64,000 nt of DNA from Reticulitermes lucifugus. Lineage: Eukaryota; Arthropoda; Insecta; Blattodea; Rhinotermitidae. Location: positions 22,018 to 86,017 of the forward strand of contig JAKCWW010000866.1 in NCBI GenBank assembly GCA_026260175.1. The letters run 5' to 3'. Position 1 is the first letter of the stretch. Every line of letters starts with the position of its first letter. Of this stretch, positions 35,062-47,041 are shown in pieces. The notes beneath the pieces are model-generated. The model ran no database searches. It had not been told where the DNA came from and saw only the letters and a program-made list of their open reading frames with translations. The position numbers and the translations under genes are program-made.

Positions 35062-36161
35062 CAGGACCAAACCGTTGTGTCATCTGTCTCTTTAGTTAAC
35101 ATTTCGCACAAAGGTTTGCACTCCATCAATAATTATTTTGTCACAGAACTTCCAATTTCAGCAGCAAGAGACTTCACTCTTCTCCAAAAACGCCCAGACA
35201 GGATCTCAGGCCCGTCCACCCTCCTATTAAAGGGGTACATGGAGCTCTTATGCCAGGTCTAAAGTGGCAGTATCGCGACACTAACCTCTCACCCGTATCT
35301 AGTCCTGATATTAAGAGTAAGTGGAGCTAGACTTCCACTCCCTCATATACCTTCACAGCAAGCACAAGGACGTTACCTAGACGGATAGCCCGTAAGTCTA
35401 TCGTTTGCTACAGAATGCCCAAAAATATGCCAAGAATAATTTATTTTCTAAACCCTACGTCCGTTAAAACGAAGGACAGCAAAAACTTTTTCCTGCATTT
35501 TATATGAAGAACAATGACAATGCTGAATGATAGTATTAGCACAACGTCCATAAAATACCATTCAAGAACTGTAAGTCTTACTAACGGAACGCAAATGGAA
35601 ATCTTCGCAGTTCCTTTTACATTGTTGCAGGAATTGGATGTGACTGAGCTCCTTGGCACCGCTGCCCCAAATACACCTATTGTACCAGCGCCTTGTGATA
35701 AATGGGTATGGAGCATTGACGGAGTGATCAGTGGTAGTTTGTCCACCTCAAACTCCACACGCATTACATCTCCGCAATGCGAAGACGGTGCAAACCGCCT
35801 TAGCTGCGGCACGGTCCGAGTCACCGTACGTTGCGACCCGCTCGTCGATAAAAAGCAAGAAGACTGTTTGTTAACTTCTTGACATTAACCACGAAGTGCT
35901 AAAAACAGATTCACAAGGAACGTCTCTTCTAAACTGTATGATACAAACAAATATACGCGCAGGTAACTGTTTCAACCCCTGCCGCTCGGATAACCCTTTA
36001 AATTTCAACACACAACGTACTACAGAAGGCTCAGTTTTAAATTGTGCGATATATTAGCGTAGTGTGTTAAAACAATCGCCCAAAGACACCTAAGCAATTG
36101 TCTTCAAAACGGATATGCAAATGTGCAAATATTACGAATATACGCGTATGTATGTATACAC
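35062..36161. other. No gene; overlapping open frames at 35441-35882
   Basis: Open frames of about 125 codons occur on both strands over the same DNA. The minus-strand peptide contains MLHTHLSQGAGTIGVFGAAV, which reminds me of repeat-derived peptides in insect gene sets. I cannot identify it and do not call a gene. Confidence 0.4.
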
Positions 36162-36185
36162 GTGCGTGTGTGTGTGTGTGTGTGT
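36162..36185. repeat. (GT)n microsatellite
   Basis: About ten GT units. Confidence 0.85.
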
Positions 36186-36219
36186 AGTTCCATTTCCTGA
36201 GATCTTCGGCTTCACTCAC

Positions 36220-36290
36220 CTTGCTCTCTGCGTGAAAATGGGTTCAGAAGTGACTTCACTTACCTGAAAGAAAGGAAAGTTAATATTTAA
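36220..36290 (-). promoter_or_regulatory. Candidate recursive splice site with 44-nt RS-exon
   Basis: On the minus strand a branch-like TATTAAC and a pyrimidine tract TTTCCTTTCTTTCAG run straight into GTAAGTG, giving a juxtaposed 3' and 5' splice site (CAG|GTAAGT, junction between 36264 and 36263). Such sites serve as ratchet points for stepwise removal of long introns in flies, and in vertebrates they are often followed by a short RS-exon. Here a second donor, CAAG|GTGAGTG, lies 44 nt downstream (exon 36263-36220). That segment is open only in the frame reading VSEVTSEPIFTQRA. It may instead be an ordinary 44-nt microexon starting with GTAAGT. The host gene is not known. Confidence 0.4.
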
Positions 36291-36596
36291 TAAAACATGA
36301 CCAAAATTACGAGTCACACTACAAAGCATATGTCTACATCCACAACACGCGAGTTCCACAGTACTTAATACTTCCATTCGAAAAATCAGGAACAAAATTA
36401 CAGGGATATTTTATTTAATTTTCCCCATTGATTAACCTTGTCTTACCTTTCGGACATAAGCTGATCATCGTTTTCTCGGTCGCTACCTCAAACAGCTCCA
36501 TTCTTATACGATCTTCCCAACTCTCAAAATATAAACATGACTGTCTTCTCGGACGTGACATGGTAAAGTATAGCAACTGTTTCTTAGTAATGTTCC

Positions 36597-36700
36597 CTGA
36601 TGACTGGGACAGCAGATTTCTCCGAAACGTCTGTACCGATCTACCAGACTACACGGTGTCACATTTCAGAATGCAGCCATTTTCATAGTCACCATATCTC
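36597..36700 (+). repeat. Solo hammerhead-like motif (CTGATGA...GAAACGTC)
   Basis: CTGATGA at 36597-36603, GAAAC at 36624-36628 and GTC at 36629-36631 are in hammerhead order. Stem II is weak here (GG/CC plus a wobble pair) and stem I is not convincing. The sequence after it (CACGGTGTCACATTTCAGAA) parallels the CTGCGTAACATCCCAGAAGA after the 34.4-kb motif, suggesting a related repeat. Confidence 0.4.
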
Positions 36701-37327
36701 AAAATATCAAGTGTCATGTCTCTAATCGCTTCGATTTGTCGAATTTAACTTTTACCGTGCTGGAATAAAGCGCAGGTTTCAGCTCTACTGAAAAAAGCGA
36801 TGCTGGATATATGTAGCTATATCGCACTGGGATCAGGGAATGTCATAATTTGTAAAACCTCACGTAACTCTATTACATTTTACATAATGCACGAATTACA
36901 GCTGTATAGGCCTCCATACTGTCATACGAACTTTTGAAGGGAACTGGACACTGGAGTCTATCGAATCCGCTCTTTCATCTAAATTTGTTCCAGCTGAAAT
37001 TCTATACCACATTTAGCAGCACTTTTAATTACCGTCACTTCCAAATATCATAACACTTGAATATACATGCAAAGCTGTTCAGTCAATACATAAATGCAAA
37101 ACATATGAAATACTCAGAACGTATAAAAATTCAAAGCTTTAACATAACAGATTACAGGAAGATGTCGTTGGATTAACAAGCATTACAAATATAGTGTTCA
37201 CAGTTGGCATTATGCATTATACGGTATTGTAGGAAACGCAGTGTAGGTTTCAAAGCCATCATTAAATATGAAGGGTACGGTGTTCTGGACTGTGACGCCC
37301 TGTAATTTGGAAGATATTTCCAAAATA
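36701..37327. other. No gene seen
   Basis: AT-rich sequence with no recognisable feature. Confidence 0.5.
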
Positions 37328-37633
37328 TTCGGCGAAACATGTTTTTTTTTTGTGAAGGGCCCCGCAGTAGATGCTACGGATGCACCGCAGCCTTGAGGCT
37401 TATTTTGCAACCCTGTGATGAAGATTTTTTTTTCATTTTTTCGAGTAATGGAGCACCGGTGGAATGAAATTGACAGGGGAAAACCGAAGTACTCGGGGGA
37501 AAAACCTGTCCCAGTGCCACTTTGTCCATCACAAATCCCACACGGACTAACCCGAGATCGAACCCGAGCCTCCGTGATGAGAGGCCGGCGACTAACCGCC
37601 TGAGACATGGCACGACCCTTTCGGACAAACCTG
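37328..37633 (-). mobile_element. tRNA-derived SINE, family C, with imperfect TSD
   Basis: The insert 37342-37619 is flanked by TTCGGCGAAACATG (37328-37341) and TTCGGACAAACCTG (37620-37633), 11 of 14 matching. The minus strand opens with a tRNA-like head (A box TGTCTCAGGCGGTTAGTC, B box GGGTTCGATCTCG). It continues with CAAAGTGGCACTGGGACAGG and TACTTCGGTTTTCCCC, shared with the 8500-8688 copy, and ends GGGCCCTTCACA plus an A10 tail. Conceptual translation gives VDKVALGQVFPPSTSVFPCQ, a peptide type I remember as common junk in insect protein sets. Confidence 0.85.
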
Positions 37634-39224
37634 TTACTTACATGTTCAGAATAGCAGAGTAAGCTACGCGGGAAAGGGATGTCCTGATAGGACAGCGCCC
37701 AGGACTGCGAGCAAACCAAAAGGAGACGGTGGCCAGGGTCCGCTGTCGCACCTTAAACTTTACACGTACCTGTCAGGCGTAGCTTTCCCCAGGTTCCTCG
37801 GAAACCCAAGTACCACTCTACAAAACTACAAGACGTCACATTTCATAAGGCTGTGATCTTAAAATTCACCGCCGTGAGAACCTTAATTCTCACACTACAT
37901 GGCACCACCGAAACTTAAATGTCTAGTCTACAGTTAACCTTAACGCACCGAGTGCCGGCTACGACACGTTTCGTATTTTTCTGTTTTACAAGCATTAGCC
38001 GATATCCTGCATCTAAACAATGCGCTGAATTTAACTGACGCTTCAATGAGCAACTGTAATGCAGTGTTGTATTTCATAAACATCAGAAGATATCCTGGAT
38101 CTAAATAATCTGCTACACTTAAATCTAACTTGCGCTTGAATGAGCAACTGTTAACATAAATCTGATGTCATATTAAAGAAAACATTTTTTTAGCCTTTAA
38201 ACCACAGGGATAACAATACACACCACCAGCGCTAAAATCGAATGAAGACATTTTTCCACGCAGCGTATTTTGATTTCTATAAAGCCCAAAATAAACAGCG
38301 ATTTCCCTGCACGATATAACCGGCTGATCTTTGCAATGGAGACTGAGAGTGTTTACTGTGCCGTAACAACTGAACTCCTATAAAATTTATACAAGTTTCA
38401 CGCTTCGAAGTGCTAAAAGGAGGTAACAATTTCTTGAATAAAATAATCGGTACCCAGCGTAATGACGAAGTAATTATATACGGAGTTCTAATTACGACGG
38501 CTGCTAAAAATAAGTCACATGGAAACCCACAATGATACTCGTATGTCTCAGTAAATTCCTCTGGAGGGCCGAAGGTGCATGAAATGACTCAGAATTTTGT
38601 CAATGTGAAGGTGCTGAAGCTTTTATTACAAAACAGTTACCGGTACTTTATTTCCGTAGTTAGTTTAATAAAAACTGCATATTTTTCATAGATCTGTCAC
38701 CGCATGTAATCCTAAGCCCACAACACAATAAGAAAGATAAAATCGAACAAACAATAGAAATTAGGAACAGGCAAAAGAAATGAGGAGAGGATGTATAAGC
38801 TTAACTCGGTCTTGTGATCGGCGTAAGATGGAAATGAGTTCCTAGATTCACGCTACATTGGGTTTATCCCCGTTGTAAATATAAGCACATACGCGCTTGC
38901 GTTGACCCATCACCATAAATCCCGTCCAGGAGCTGGTGCCGGCAAGTAAGTGTCAATCCATCGAACACCTGCCTCACTCACCCTATTATTCAGCGTGAAC
39001 TCCACCCAACAAACGACTACCTGTAGAATTAGGAACAGTGGCTGGACGGCCTGTAACAATGGGACGATGACAGCGCCTGAATTACACAGGAACTGGTCTG
39101 ACCCCCTGGGCTACCATACCTCACGGCTAATAACTATCTACCCCCGGTTTCGGTGCCGGAAAGAACGTACACTGAATGTAGTGGTGTGGCCAGATGCCCG
39201 ACTGCCGAATCACTCGAGATCTTC
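37634..39224. other. No gene seen
   Basis: No recognisable feature. Confidence 0.5.
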
Positions 39225-39425
39225 TAGTTAATATGGAGCTTTATTATCCAAATTCAGAAATATTCTTGATAAGATACAAATCCCTGACCCACGCAGGAAA
39301 TTACTCAAAGCTCATTGCCGTGTTCACAACAGCCTGATGAGTCCAGTCCGCATCTCCACATTCCGTTGTGTTTCGATTAATACTAATGCTGTCCTCAAAT
39401 CTATACCCAGGTCTCCGAAATGGGA
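39225..39425 (-). mobile_element. LINE family 1, old 3' fragment
   Basis: In plus orientation GCTCATTGCCGTGTTCACAA, CAGCCTGATGAGTCCAGTCC, ATTAATACTAATGCTGTCCT and ATCTATACCCAGGTCTCCGA follow the order of reversed family 1 sequence (compare 52500-52650). Diverged, with no open frame. Confidence 0.55.
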
Positions 39426-40643
39426 TATTACCTTCAAGTCTTCAGTCTGTTTTGTAAGCATTTACCTTTTGCACGCACAGTAGATACTATGCCACGCTCA
39501 CCTTACTCTGCTTCGTATGATCACCTTCGAAATATTTGGGAGGAGTCATTAAAGTGGAGCGAAGGGGGAGAATTGTGTCCCATCGTCTTTCGCCCCTTCC
39601 TCCTTCCATTACTTCCATTCTTTTACACAAAACACAAAAACATTTCCTCTCTCTCTCACTCTCCTCTCTCTCCATGTGTCCACAGCCCTCTTTTTCTGAC
39701 GTTTTATCGCCTCCTCACTCCCTTTTCTCCTCTTTACCTCTTTCAATCCTTCTGCCTTCCTCTCTTCCATTACTTCCACCTTTTTCTTGCTTCTGTTTGT
39801 TAATGTGTTAATACTTTACAGAAGCTTGTTGATTTACGTACCATCTGCTTTAACATTTAGACACTGTGCATTTGTCCACACGCTCTACTTATTTGTTCCG
39901 TATGCTTCTCAGAAGAATCAGCTATTATTTCCATAAACAGCACGGTCTTCGTAATGGAGACGCAGTCCGCTTTCTGTAATTAGCCAATTAGTTGCTCATT
40001 AAATTAGTCAACTCCATAAAAATTAAAATCTTTACTGACTGGTCTGATCTGTTTATTACTCAAGTCATCGTGCCTTACTCTTCCCTGCAGAACAATCGCG
40101 TTGCCACAGTTTCAGTAGTGTCACCCTACCCCCAGTTTTTATTTCAGCACAAATTCAAATTGCGCTTAGGCAGTGAAGGATGACACTGCGTTATCGTCTC
40201 GACCACTACGCCACACGCTCCACGGAACTCGTGCCTTCCTTTAAGTAATGGGGTAGCGGCGACCCCATCGCCCTAACACCCAACTTATTAGTAATTACAG
40301 CTTATTTGCAGCTTAATCCGGGATCCGCACAATCCTCAGTGCATGTCGTCACAATCGAACAAACGCCGCATTCTGCTTTAGATTTACACAGCTGCTGCGT
40401 CGTGGCTCTTTACTATCTGCTGTGAATGTAAAAAACACTTTATATTACAGATGTCAAAAAATTGTTTGCCATCTGCTGCACAATTGCTTCTGTTTCACGA
40501 CACATATCCGCTCGCACTGACAGCAAAAATTCTCCATCCGAACTACAGGTAGTACAGAGATACCTTAAGGAGTTACTCGGAAGAACCGTCCCAGCGCATT
40601 GACGTTGCTTACAGAAGTTAAAAGTAGTCCCTGTGCATGTCAT
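39426..40643. other. No gene; pyrimidine-rich tract 39590-39790; tRNA-like scrap
   Basis: The tract is T+C-rich on the plus strand. At about 40195-40225 the minus strand reads GTGTGGCGTAGTGGTCGAGA, an A-box-like word that may be a SINE-head relic; no B box was found. Confidence 0.4.
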
Positions 40644-40909
40644 AAAGGCATATCATGGAGCGGAGGTATAGCTCCACTCACTCTTAACACTCGGTACTAG
40701 ATGGACGTGAGTGGTCAGCTTCACGCTGCGGTAGCTCCCCCCCCCCTCCAATCCCCCGGGAAACAGAAGTCTGTATACACCTAACAGAAGGCTTGGTGCA
40801 CCCCGGAGCAGAAATAAATTTCTTGCTTCTGCCGGGAATCGAACCAGGATTCGTCGGACGTCCAGTCTCCACACTAGTCACTACACCGACTGCGCCAACT
40901 GACTCCCAT
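40644..40909 (-). mobile_element. tRNA-derived SINE, family A
   Basis: Minus-strand copy with the family A body (plus strand GGAGGTATAGCTCCACTCA, CTAGATGGACGTGAGTGGTC, CCCCCGGGAAACAGAAG), a B box (GGTTCGATTCCCGG on the minus strand) and an A-box region (AGTTGGCGCAGTCGGTGTAG) near 40882-40901. A C10-11 run interrupts the body. No target-site duplication was found. Confidence 0.8.
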
Positions 40910-40984
40910 TTTCGTAGCTTACCTACGACCACATCGTGATTTTAAGGAATTATTTACACCTTTTCATGTAATATGGCCATATTC

Positions 40985-41110
40985 TGAAAGAGTCCAAGAA
41001 TAATTATTCTTGGAGTACTTGACCCCGAAGATTAAGGCACAACGGTCCTTCAAAGCGGCGGGACCTACTCACAGAATGATTCAGCATCACATCCCAGAGG
41101 AGCTGAATTT
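40985..41110 (+). repeat. Right-half copy of the 34.3-kb inverted-repeat element
   Basis: Starts at a perfect palindrome CCAAGAATAATTATTCTTGG (the element centre), then TTGACCCCGAAGATTAAGG, a decayed core and CATCACATCCCAGAGGAGC. The left arm is missing and the GAAAC word is lost. Confidence 0.5.
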
Positions 41111-42599
41111 TTAGTAACATCGCTGTGAGAAAGTGTTAAGAGAAAGGTGCATACTTTTTATTTCAGCAATTCCACACCAACACGCAACAAAATTTTGAGT
41201 GCTCTTCATAAAAATTTCAAAGTTTTCAATTTTAAATTGACAACTGCGCTCGAAAACCTGAATAATAATAAACAGGGAAAGATATGGATGTTTTAAGGAC
41301 GCCCAGTATCCTGCCGTATACCTGGAAATATTGAGACAAGAAATGAAAAGCCTCATTCAGGATGGCTGGAGCTACTAGCTAACCTGCTAAGCTATTCACA
41401 CCGTCTCATTTGAAACTAAAATAATCGATGTACTCGTATTTTACACAGAGTCACGAATTAACTTTCGAGTTTCGCAAAGTAAATTCTGCAAAAGATACAA
41501 GTTCTAATGTGCTCAAAGAGTATCATGACATCCCTGCCCTGTCACGAGAGGTGAGACGTAACGGGGTACTGGGTTTTCTTTTAATAGGATTGTTCTGTAA
41601 GCACACGTAGCTGCAGCCATGTTGAATCACATCCATTTTGTTTAAACGGCATCACAGGCCGTAGACGGCCGAGTTTTAAGTTTTTATTGCATTTAAAATT
41701 GATTTCCTGCTACAAAGCGTTATAATAAAACGTCATTTGACAGATATTGGTGTCACGAGCAGGATTAGCAGTCAAAACAGAATCACTGATGAGCCATAGT
41801 ATGAATACAATATTAGCCGTCTTTTTATTACGGGTGGGTGGAAGGGGGTGAGTTTCAGACATCTGCCGTCAGATGTCAGCACAGACTAATTTCATTTGTA
41901 TCTTGTCGAGAAAGCTACAGCTCTTTCTATTTTTCATATGCACCCATAAATACTTCAAATCTTGACGGCGCGGGGAAGAGAGGACGGGTGAAGGGTGGAA
42001 CATAAAAAATGACTGCTGGCTGGTTATAGCATATATTGGCGCTGCATATAAAAATCGAGAGGGATCGCCAGCCAGCTTATTTCGAAGATGCGGTACATCG
42101 GACGTTACGACGATGAATATTCGTAACGGAAATTCAAATTCCGCTGCTGCCCCAGTGCGACCCCTTGACCCCATGGAGCGTGAGGAATGGTCAGCAAAGA
42201 ATTTGTGTGTGTGTGTTTTGTTACTTCCTTCTTTTTCTCGCTTTTCATTGATTCTTCCCTATTTATTTTCTCAATTCTTCATTCTGTGTACGTTCATTAT
42301 TTTCCGTGCATTTACTGATGTTTCATATCTCGTTTTGCCTTTCAGTTCCATTCTTTTCTTCCTTGCTACATATCATCATGGTCCTGGACGTTCGGTTTTA
42401 AAATCTCGGCCCGCAGACCGGCTATCCCAACACATATACCGTATACCAGAAGAGAGGTTGAACTAGTTCTCTTCACCATGTCTGTGTCCAGAACGGCTAA
42501 GGATCCCATTCAGTCTCCTATTTACTCCACACCGGTGGAAAAAAAAACGGGAGAATCATGAGGCTAACATCTCGCTTTCAACCGACCTCTTCTCCATGT
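41111..42599. other. No gene; pyrimidine-rich tract 42220-42370
   Basis: T+C-biased plus-strand tract yields an F/L/S-rich frame (42113-42466) that I regard as an artefact. Confidence 0.5.
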
Positions 42600-42720
42600 A
42601 ACTAACTGCAAAGTGTAGAGTGTTTCTCGAAGCGAACAGTCACTCGGCCAGCAAACAAACTCAACGTCTTTTATGTAACCCAAAGATCATTACTGTGCTC
42701 ACAATGCCCAAGAAGTCTGC
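42600..42720 (-). mobile_element. LINE family 1, short 3' fragment
   Basis: Plus-strand words TTTTATGTAACCCAAAGATC, ATTACTGTGCTCACAATGCC and AAGAAGTCTGCGGTC align with the reversed family 1 segment GAACCCGAAGGTTCA...GCATTCACAAGAGCC. Short and diverged. Confidence 0.5.
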
Positions 42721-44148
42721 GGTCTTGCATAAGATTTCGTAACATGCTGCCATCTTGCGATGAAGAGCTGTTAGGGCCCAACCAACCTCCAAACTGAAGA
42801 AGCGACCCTTGTTGGCTCTGCACCACCTCTTATTCAGTACGTTCGCAGTTGCAGTAGGCTATATTCCGTACCCGAGAGTCGTCTTCTCCATCCACTACTT
42901 GACAGCACGCCTTGCCACGGTGACAAAGGACACAATTCACATACAGCGTCACGAACGGTCGTCAACATTGCATTTAACCATGCATATCCTTCGGTTGCTT
43001 TTCATAGCCGTTTTAAACCGCATTTCCCAGCGAACGACAAGAGGATTGTGAATTGGAGCGCTTGGAAAAGTAAGCGTTCCTAGCAAATTTGTATCCATGG
43101 GCCCAATTTGATTTTGTCCGCTCTAGCAACCAACGAAAATCAAATCACAATAACGCGCCCAAGATATAGCAAATTTCTTACACGTTACCTGCATCTGGAA
43201 ATCTAACACATGAACTACTTCGGCTTATTTCCTTTCGCGTTTTACAGCCGTCTAAGTACCTAATGTTACCTTAAGGCACAGATGTCCCCGCGCAGGTAAA
43301 ACTATGCCACAAGATTAAGCTAGTATTCACGTCACAGAACTGTGTATTTCAGTTATTTTGGTCAAATTGACAAACTCTTCGTCGCTGGGCGATTTCGCAA
43401 ATCAAATGCGATAAGCAAGTATGAGCTTCATCATTCCAGTCTGTCCATCCACATGTATCACTGCCACTCCCACCGGGCGCATTTCCGTGGAACTTAATAT
43501 TTCAGATTGTTTCTAACATTTTTGACCTATTCTGATTTTAATCAAAATCGGACAAAAATAAGGCACTTTAAAAAATACCTACTTACTTCATAACCTCCCT
43601 CTATGATTGGTCGTTATCAGTAGGACAGACCGGTGTTCTCTGTGACATACAACCCGTGACTGAAGAAAGAATTGAGCATCGGGAACGATCGAACAGATAT
43701 CCAGTGTCAGTTCAGTTGGTGCCATATAACTGTGCATTTGAAAAATCGTTGATAAATAAACTAAGAATCAATTATATCCAGGTAAATTTCGGAACATCAT
43801 CTGAATAACTTCCATCCCGAGTTATTTCAAGGCCAAACGAAGAACTCATTTTGATCTATTTTCCCCTGGTAACACGCGCCGTTTTATAAAATGTACTTAA
43901 TCCCTCATTTCTGAACGTGATAGAATCCGTTTCATTTAATTCGCATAGTTATATTATTAAAATATAATATAAATTAACGACAACCAGGACAATTTTACAT
44001 GACAATGAAAAGCGATCGTTCAGCATCTAGGACACCTACCCCAAAAGACGCAGAAAAGCAGAGGTTTAAAAGAAAACTTTATGTTATTTTCACCGTACAT
44101 TTTTAATGTATATAGTCTTATTCCGACAAATATACACTTTATTATGTC
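42721..44148. other. No gene seen
   Basis: No recognisable feature. Confidence 0.5.
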
Positions 44149-44428
44149 CTATTTAATACATGCTTATGTCAATAAATAGTCGACATGTTTCGAAATGTAT
44201 CAGTTCATCATCAGGACTCTTTATTATTACACCAGCTAAATGGTACTCATTAATATATTTCGGTGTGAGTTGTAACTGTCGACATAATTTGTTGTACCAT
44301 ATAGCTGCATTTGTTCTGTGTAATTAATGAGTACCATTTAGCTGGTGTAATAATAAAGAGTCCTGATGATGAACTGACACAGTTCGAAACATGTCGAATA
44401 TTTATTAACATAAGCATGTATTAAATAG
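44149..44428. mobile_element. Inverted-repeat element with outward hammerhead-like motifs (CTGATGA/ACATGT type)
   Basis: Arms of about 107 bp (44149-44256 and 44322-44428) are near-perfect inverted copies around a 65-bp spacer. In the right arm, plus strand: CTGATGA 44363-44369, then U, a perfect 6-bp stem II GAACTG/CAGTTC with loop ACA, GAAAC 44386-44390, AT and GTC 44393-44395. Sequence before the core (AATAAAGAGTC) can pair with sequence after it (GAATATTTATT) through TC/GA and AATAAA/TTTATT, as stem I. The left arm repeats this on the minus strand (44214-44182) with a weakened stem II. No open frame. This is the best-preserved motif in the window. Confidence 0.75.
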
Positions 44429-45754
44429 TTTAAAAATAACTCATTATTAAGTGGCGCTTAAAAGAGCATACAAATTGTTCAAATGAGAATAGGGTTTCAG
44501 AATATCACAACTCCATGTGTGTATGTTATAACATCTGAACTACCCACTTCTGTCTGAACGGAGTCTCGTGGAAACTGACGGAAAATTGTGTTGAGTACTT
44601 GTTGCAATTCGACCTAGACGTTTCCAGTCGCAGATTCATTTGTCGCATTCCAGAAGGACGGTTCCTACATTTTATTCACTACATTCTAGACATTCAACAA
44701 CTGCACTGCCATACGTAATTTATCCAGCGACAAACATGCAAATACGAAGCCGCCCTTCCTTCAGCTACTTAACACGTGCAACGAATGACTACGACTTATA
44801 TTAGATCTGTTTCTCTATCAGTTCGTCCATCTTCTTAATTTACACATATCTACTACTCGTATTTATATTTATGTATACTGCATACTCGTAGCTACATATA
44901 GGATATTATAAATGGCATTTCATTATATAAATCGATCTCCATATAATGCTACGTCAGCATCAGACGTGACACGCATGCAGGAAATGAATAATTGTGATAC
45001 ACGACAGATACGTATTGCTGAGAGCCGTCCTGGCTTTGTTGTGGCCCAGGCAGGACTGCACTAAACGTCGGTCAGGAGAACAGGATCTGCGTGTTACACT
45101 CTGGAGGGAGGGACAGAAACAAAACGAAGATAGAAAAGTATGAGAGAAAAGAAATAATACCAATAAAGCGATAAGAGGAAATTCAAGACAGCAATAGAGC
45201 AAGAATGAAAAAGAGACAAAGCGGACAAGGAAGAGCTAAAGAGGAAGTGAGTCCCTCAAAAAATGCTGTGTGAACGCAAAACGTAGCAATGTCCACTCCA
45301 CCCACAACCTCCACGGATATTCCATCGCCTTTAAGCTCTCCCGTTACACAACGACAATATAAACTGCATGTGGAGTTTATCTCGGAATTTCCATAAAGAT
45401 TACGTCTCGGCAAATAGTTTACGGGCACCCTGTTAGAAGCACCATTTATTTTTAAAAGAAATTTCCCTAGCGGAATTGCGAGGTCAGTGCTGATAAATAT
45501 ACACACACAAACGATACAAACATCAGCAGCAGAAACCATGTAGCTATGGGGCAAATGGTCGGGCTAGCCGCGACAGGTGCCAAGAACTTACAAAACAAGT
45601 AGCAAACGCAAAGTCTTCGTTTTGCGATTCGTAGGGACTGTAACTTACCACTTTCTTTAATAGCTAACTTTTATTATCCATCCTATTTCTTTGTGTAACT
45701 ATCTACCTACCCACCCACTCGAATGTCTACTTACCTACCAACTCTCCTGTCTGT
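44429..45754. other. No gene seen
   Basis: Purine-rich plus-strand stretch at 45110-45260; no recognisable gene. Confidence 0.5.
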
Positions 45755-45835
45755 CTGTCTGGTCTGTCTATACATCCATCCATCCATCTGTCCATCCTTC
45801 CATTCGTCCATCTTTCCATCCGCTCGTTTCATGTC
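45755..45835. repeat. (CCAT/TCTG)n tetranucleotide microsatellite
   Basis: TCTGTCTGTCTG followed by CATCCATCCATCCAT and interrupted CCAT units. Confidence 0.85.
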
Positions 45836-47018
45836 TCCGTCATCATTCCACTCACCCGCCCATCAATTATATATCCACCCATCTACGATCCTTAAACGGC
45901 ATACGTTTATATCGAAGAACGACATGAATAGATTTCAAGATGATTGGTTATATTGAAAAACGTTAGGAACGTTTATACCATGGAAAATTGATGATAGATA
46001 TCAATGTGTACCAATAATGCAGCCAACCGATACGTATAATCAACGTTAGCAACTGTTCAAGGCATAAAGTATCTAGTTGTATAACATAAATATCAATGCT
46101 GTGAAATAAATCAACCTGTCAAAAAAACAGCTACAGACTCGTACTTATTTATATATCTATATATCTATAGACTCTTCTCTCTTTACGTATTTATTTATTC
46201 ATTTATTTACGTATCTTCATCTATATCCCTTACTTATTATCTTCCTTTATTTTCTCTTTCTTTCTCCTTGTCTCAACTCCTATACCTTTCTGCAACTCTC
46301 TCTCTGCAGTTTTTTCCTTGCTGTTTCCTTTTCAATTTTACAATCCACGACCAACCGGACGTGATTTGTCATATGGTGGGTCCCAAAGAAGGTCTTGCCA
46401 TGCTGAGGAACAAAATATTTCTCCCCGTTCAGTGAGCCTCACCCAGATTATCTATCCCCGCTCACTGTATGCAGGGCAGGCCTACGTTATACAGCGGGGT
46501 TCTCACAATAAACAGCAGCTTTTTCCCTATAAATTGCACAGTGTACGTATATAAACAGTCCGACGTTTTTAACAGAATTTCATAAACTACTTAAATGGGA
46601 TTCGCGATTAATAGGTTTAAATAATGTGCCTTATATAATCACTGACTTTGTATTTCCAGGACATACAACTTCGGATTAAGGAATCTGTATAGAGTATAAC
46701 ACACAGTGGTAGATGTCGTGCCATTATTAGAAGTCGCATATAAATCTGAAACACGCCATGCAGAGCTTACTCAAAGAGTTAAGACCCAAACTGCGTGTTT
46801 TACTATTCATTTTACAGAAAGCCCAAAGCGCTCTGAGGCCAATGTTAACAAAACGAAAACTCTTCAAAGGGCGGATAATCTCAATACATACAGTAGATTC
46901 AAACTTGGCTAATTAGTTTGTTTTTACGAAGTTCTTACTCAACTGAAACACATTTCGTTTAAATGTGCCTCTTTACAGTAACCATGATTTCAGGCTCTAC
47001 TTTCAGAGTAATAATAAT
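45836..47018. other. No gene seen
   Basis: Pyrimidine-rich near 46180-46320; otherwise nothing recognisable. Confidence 0.5.
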
Positions 47019-47041
47019 AATAATAATAATCTTTTTCATAA
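47019..47041. repeat. (AAT)n microsatellite
   Basis: About seven AAT units. Confidence 0.85.

Noticed and set aside
35441-35882. Overlapping 122-127-codon frames on both strands
   Set aside because: Both strands are open over the same DNA and neither peptide is recognisable; a repeat origin is more likely.
37331-37345. GGCGAAACATG resembling the hammerhead GAAACATG word
   Set aside because: It falls in the target-site duplication of the family C SINE and lacks CUGANGA with a paired stem II.
40195-40225. A-box-like word suggesting a tRNA gene or SINE head
   Set aside because: No B box or cloverleaf could be found.
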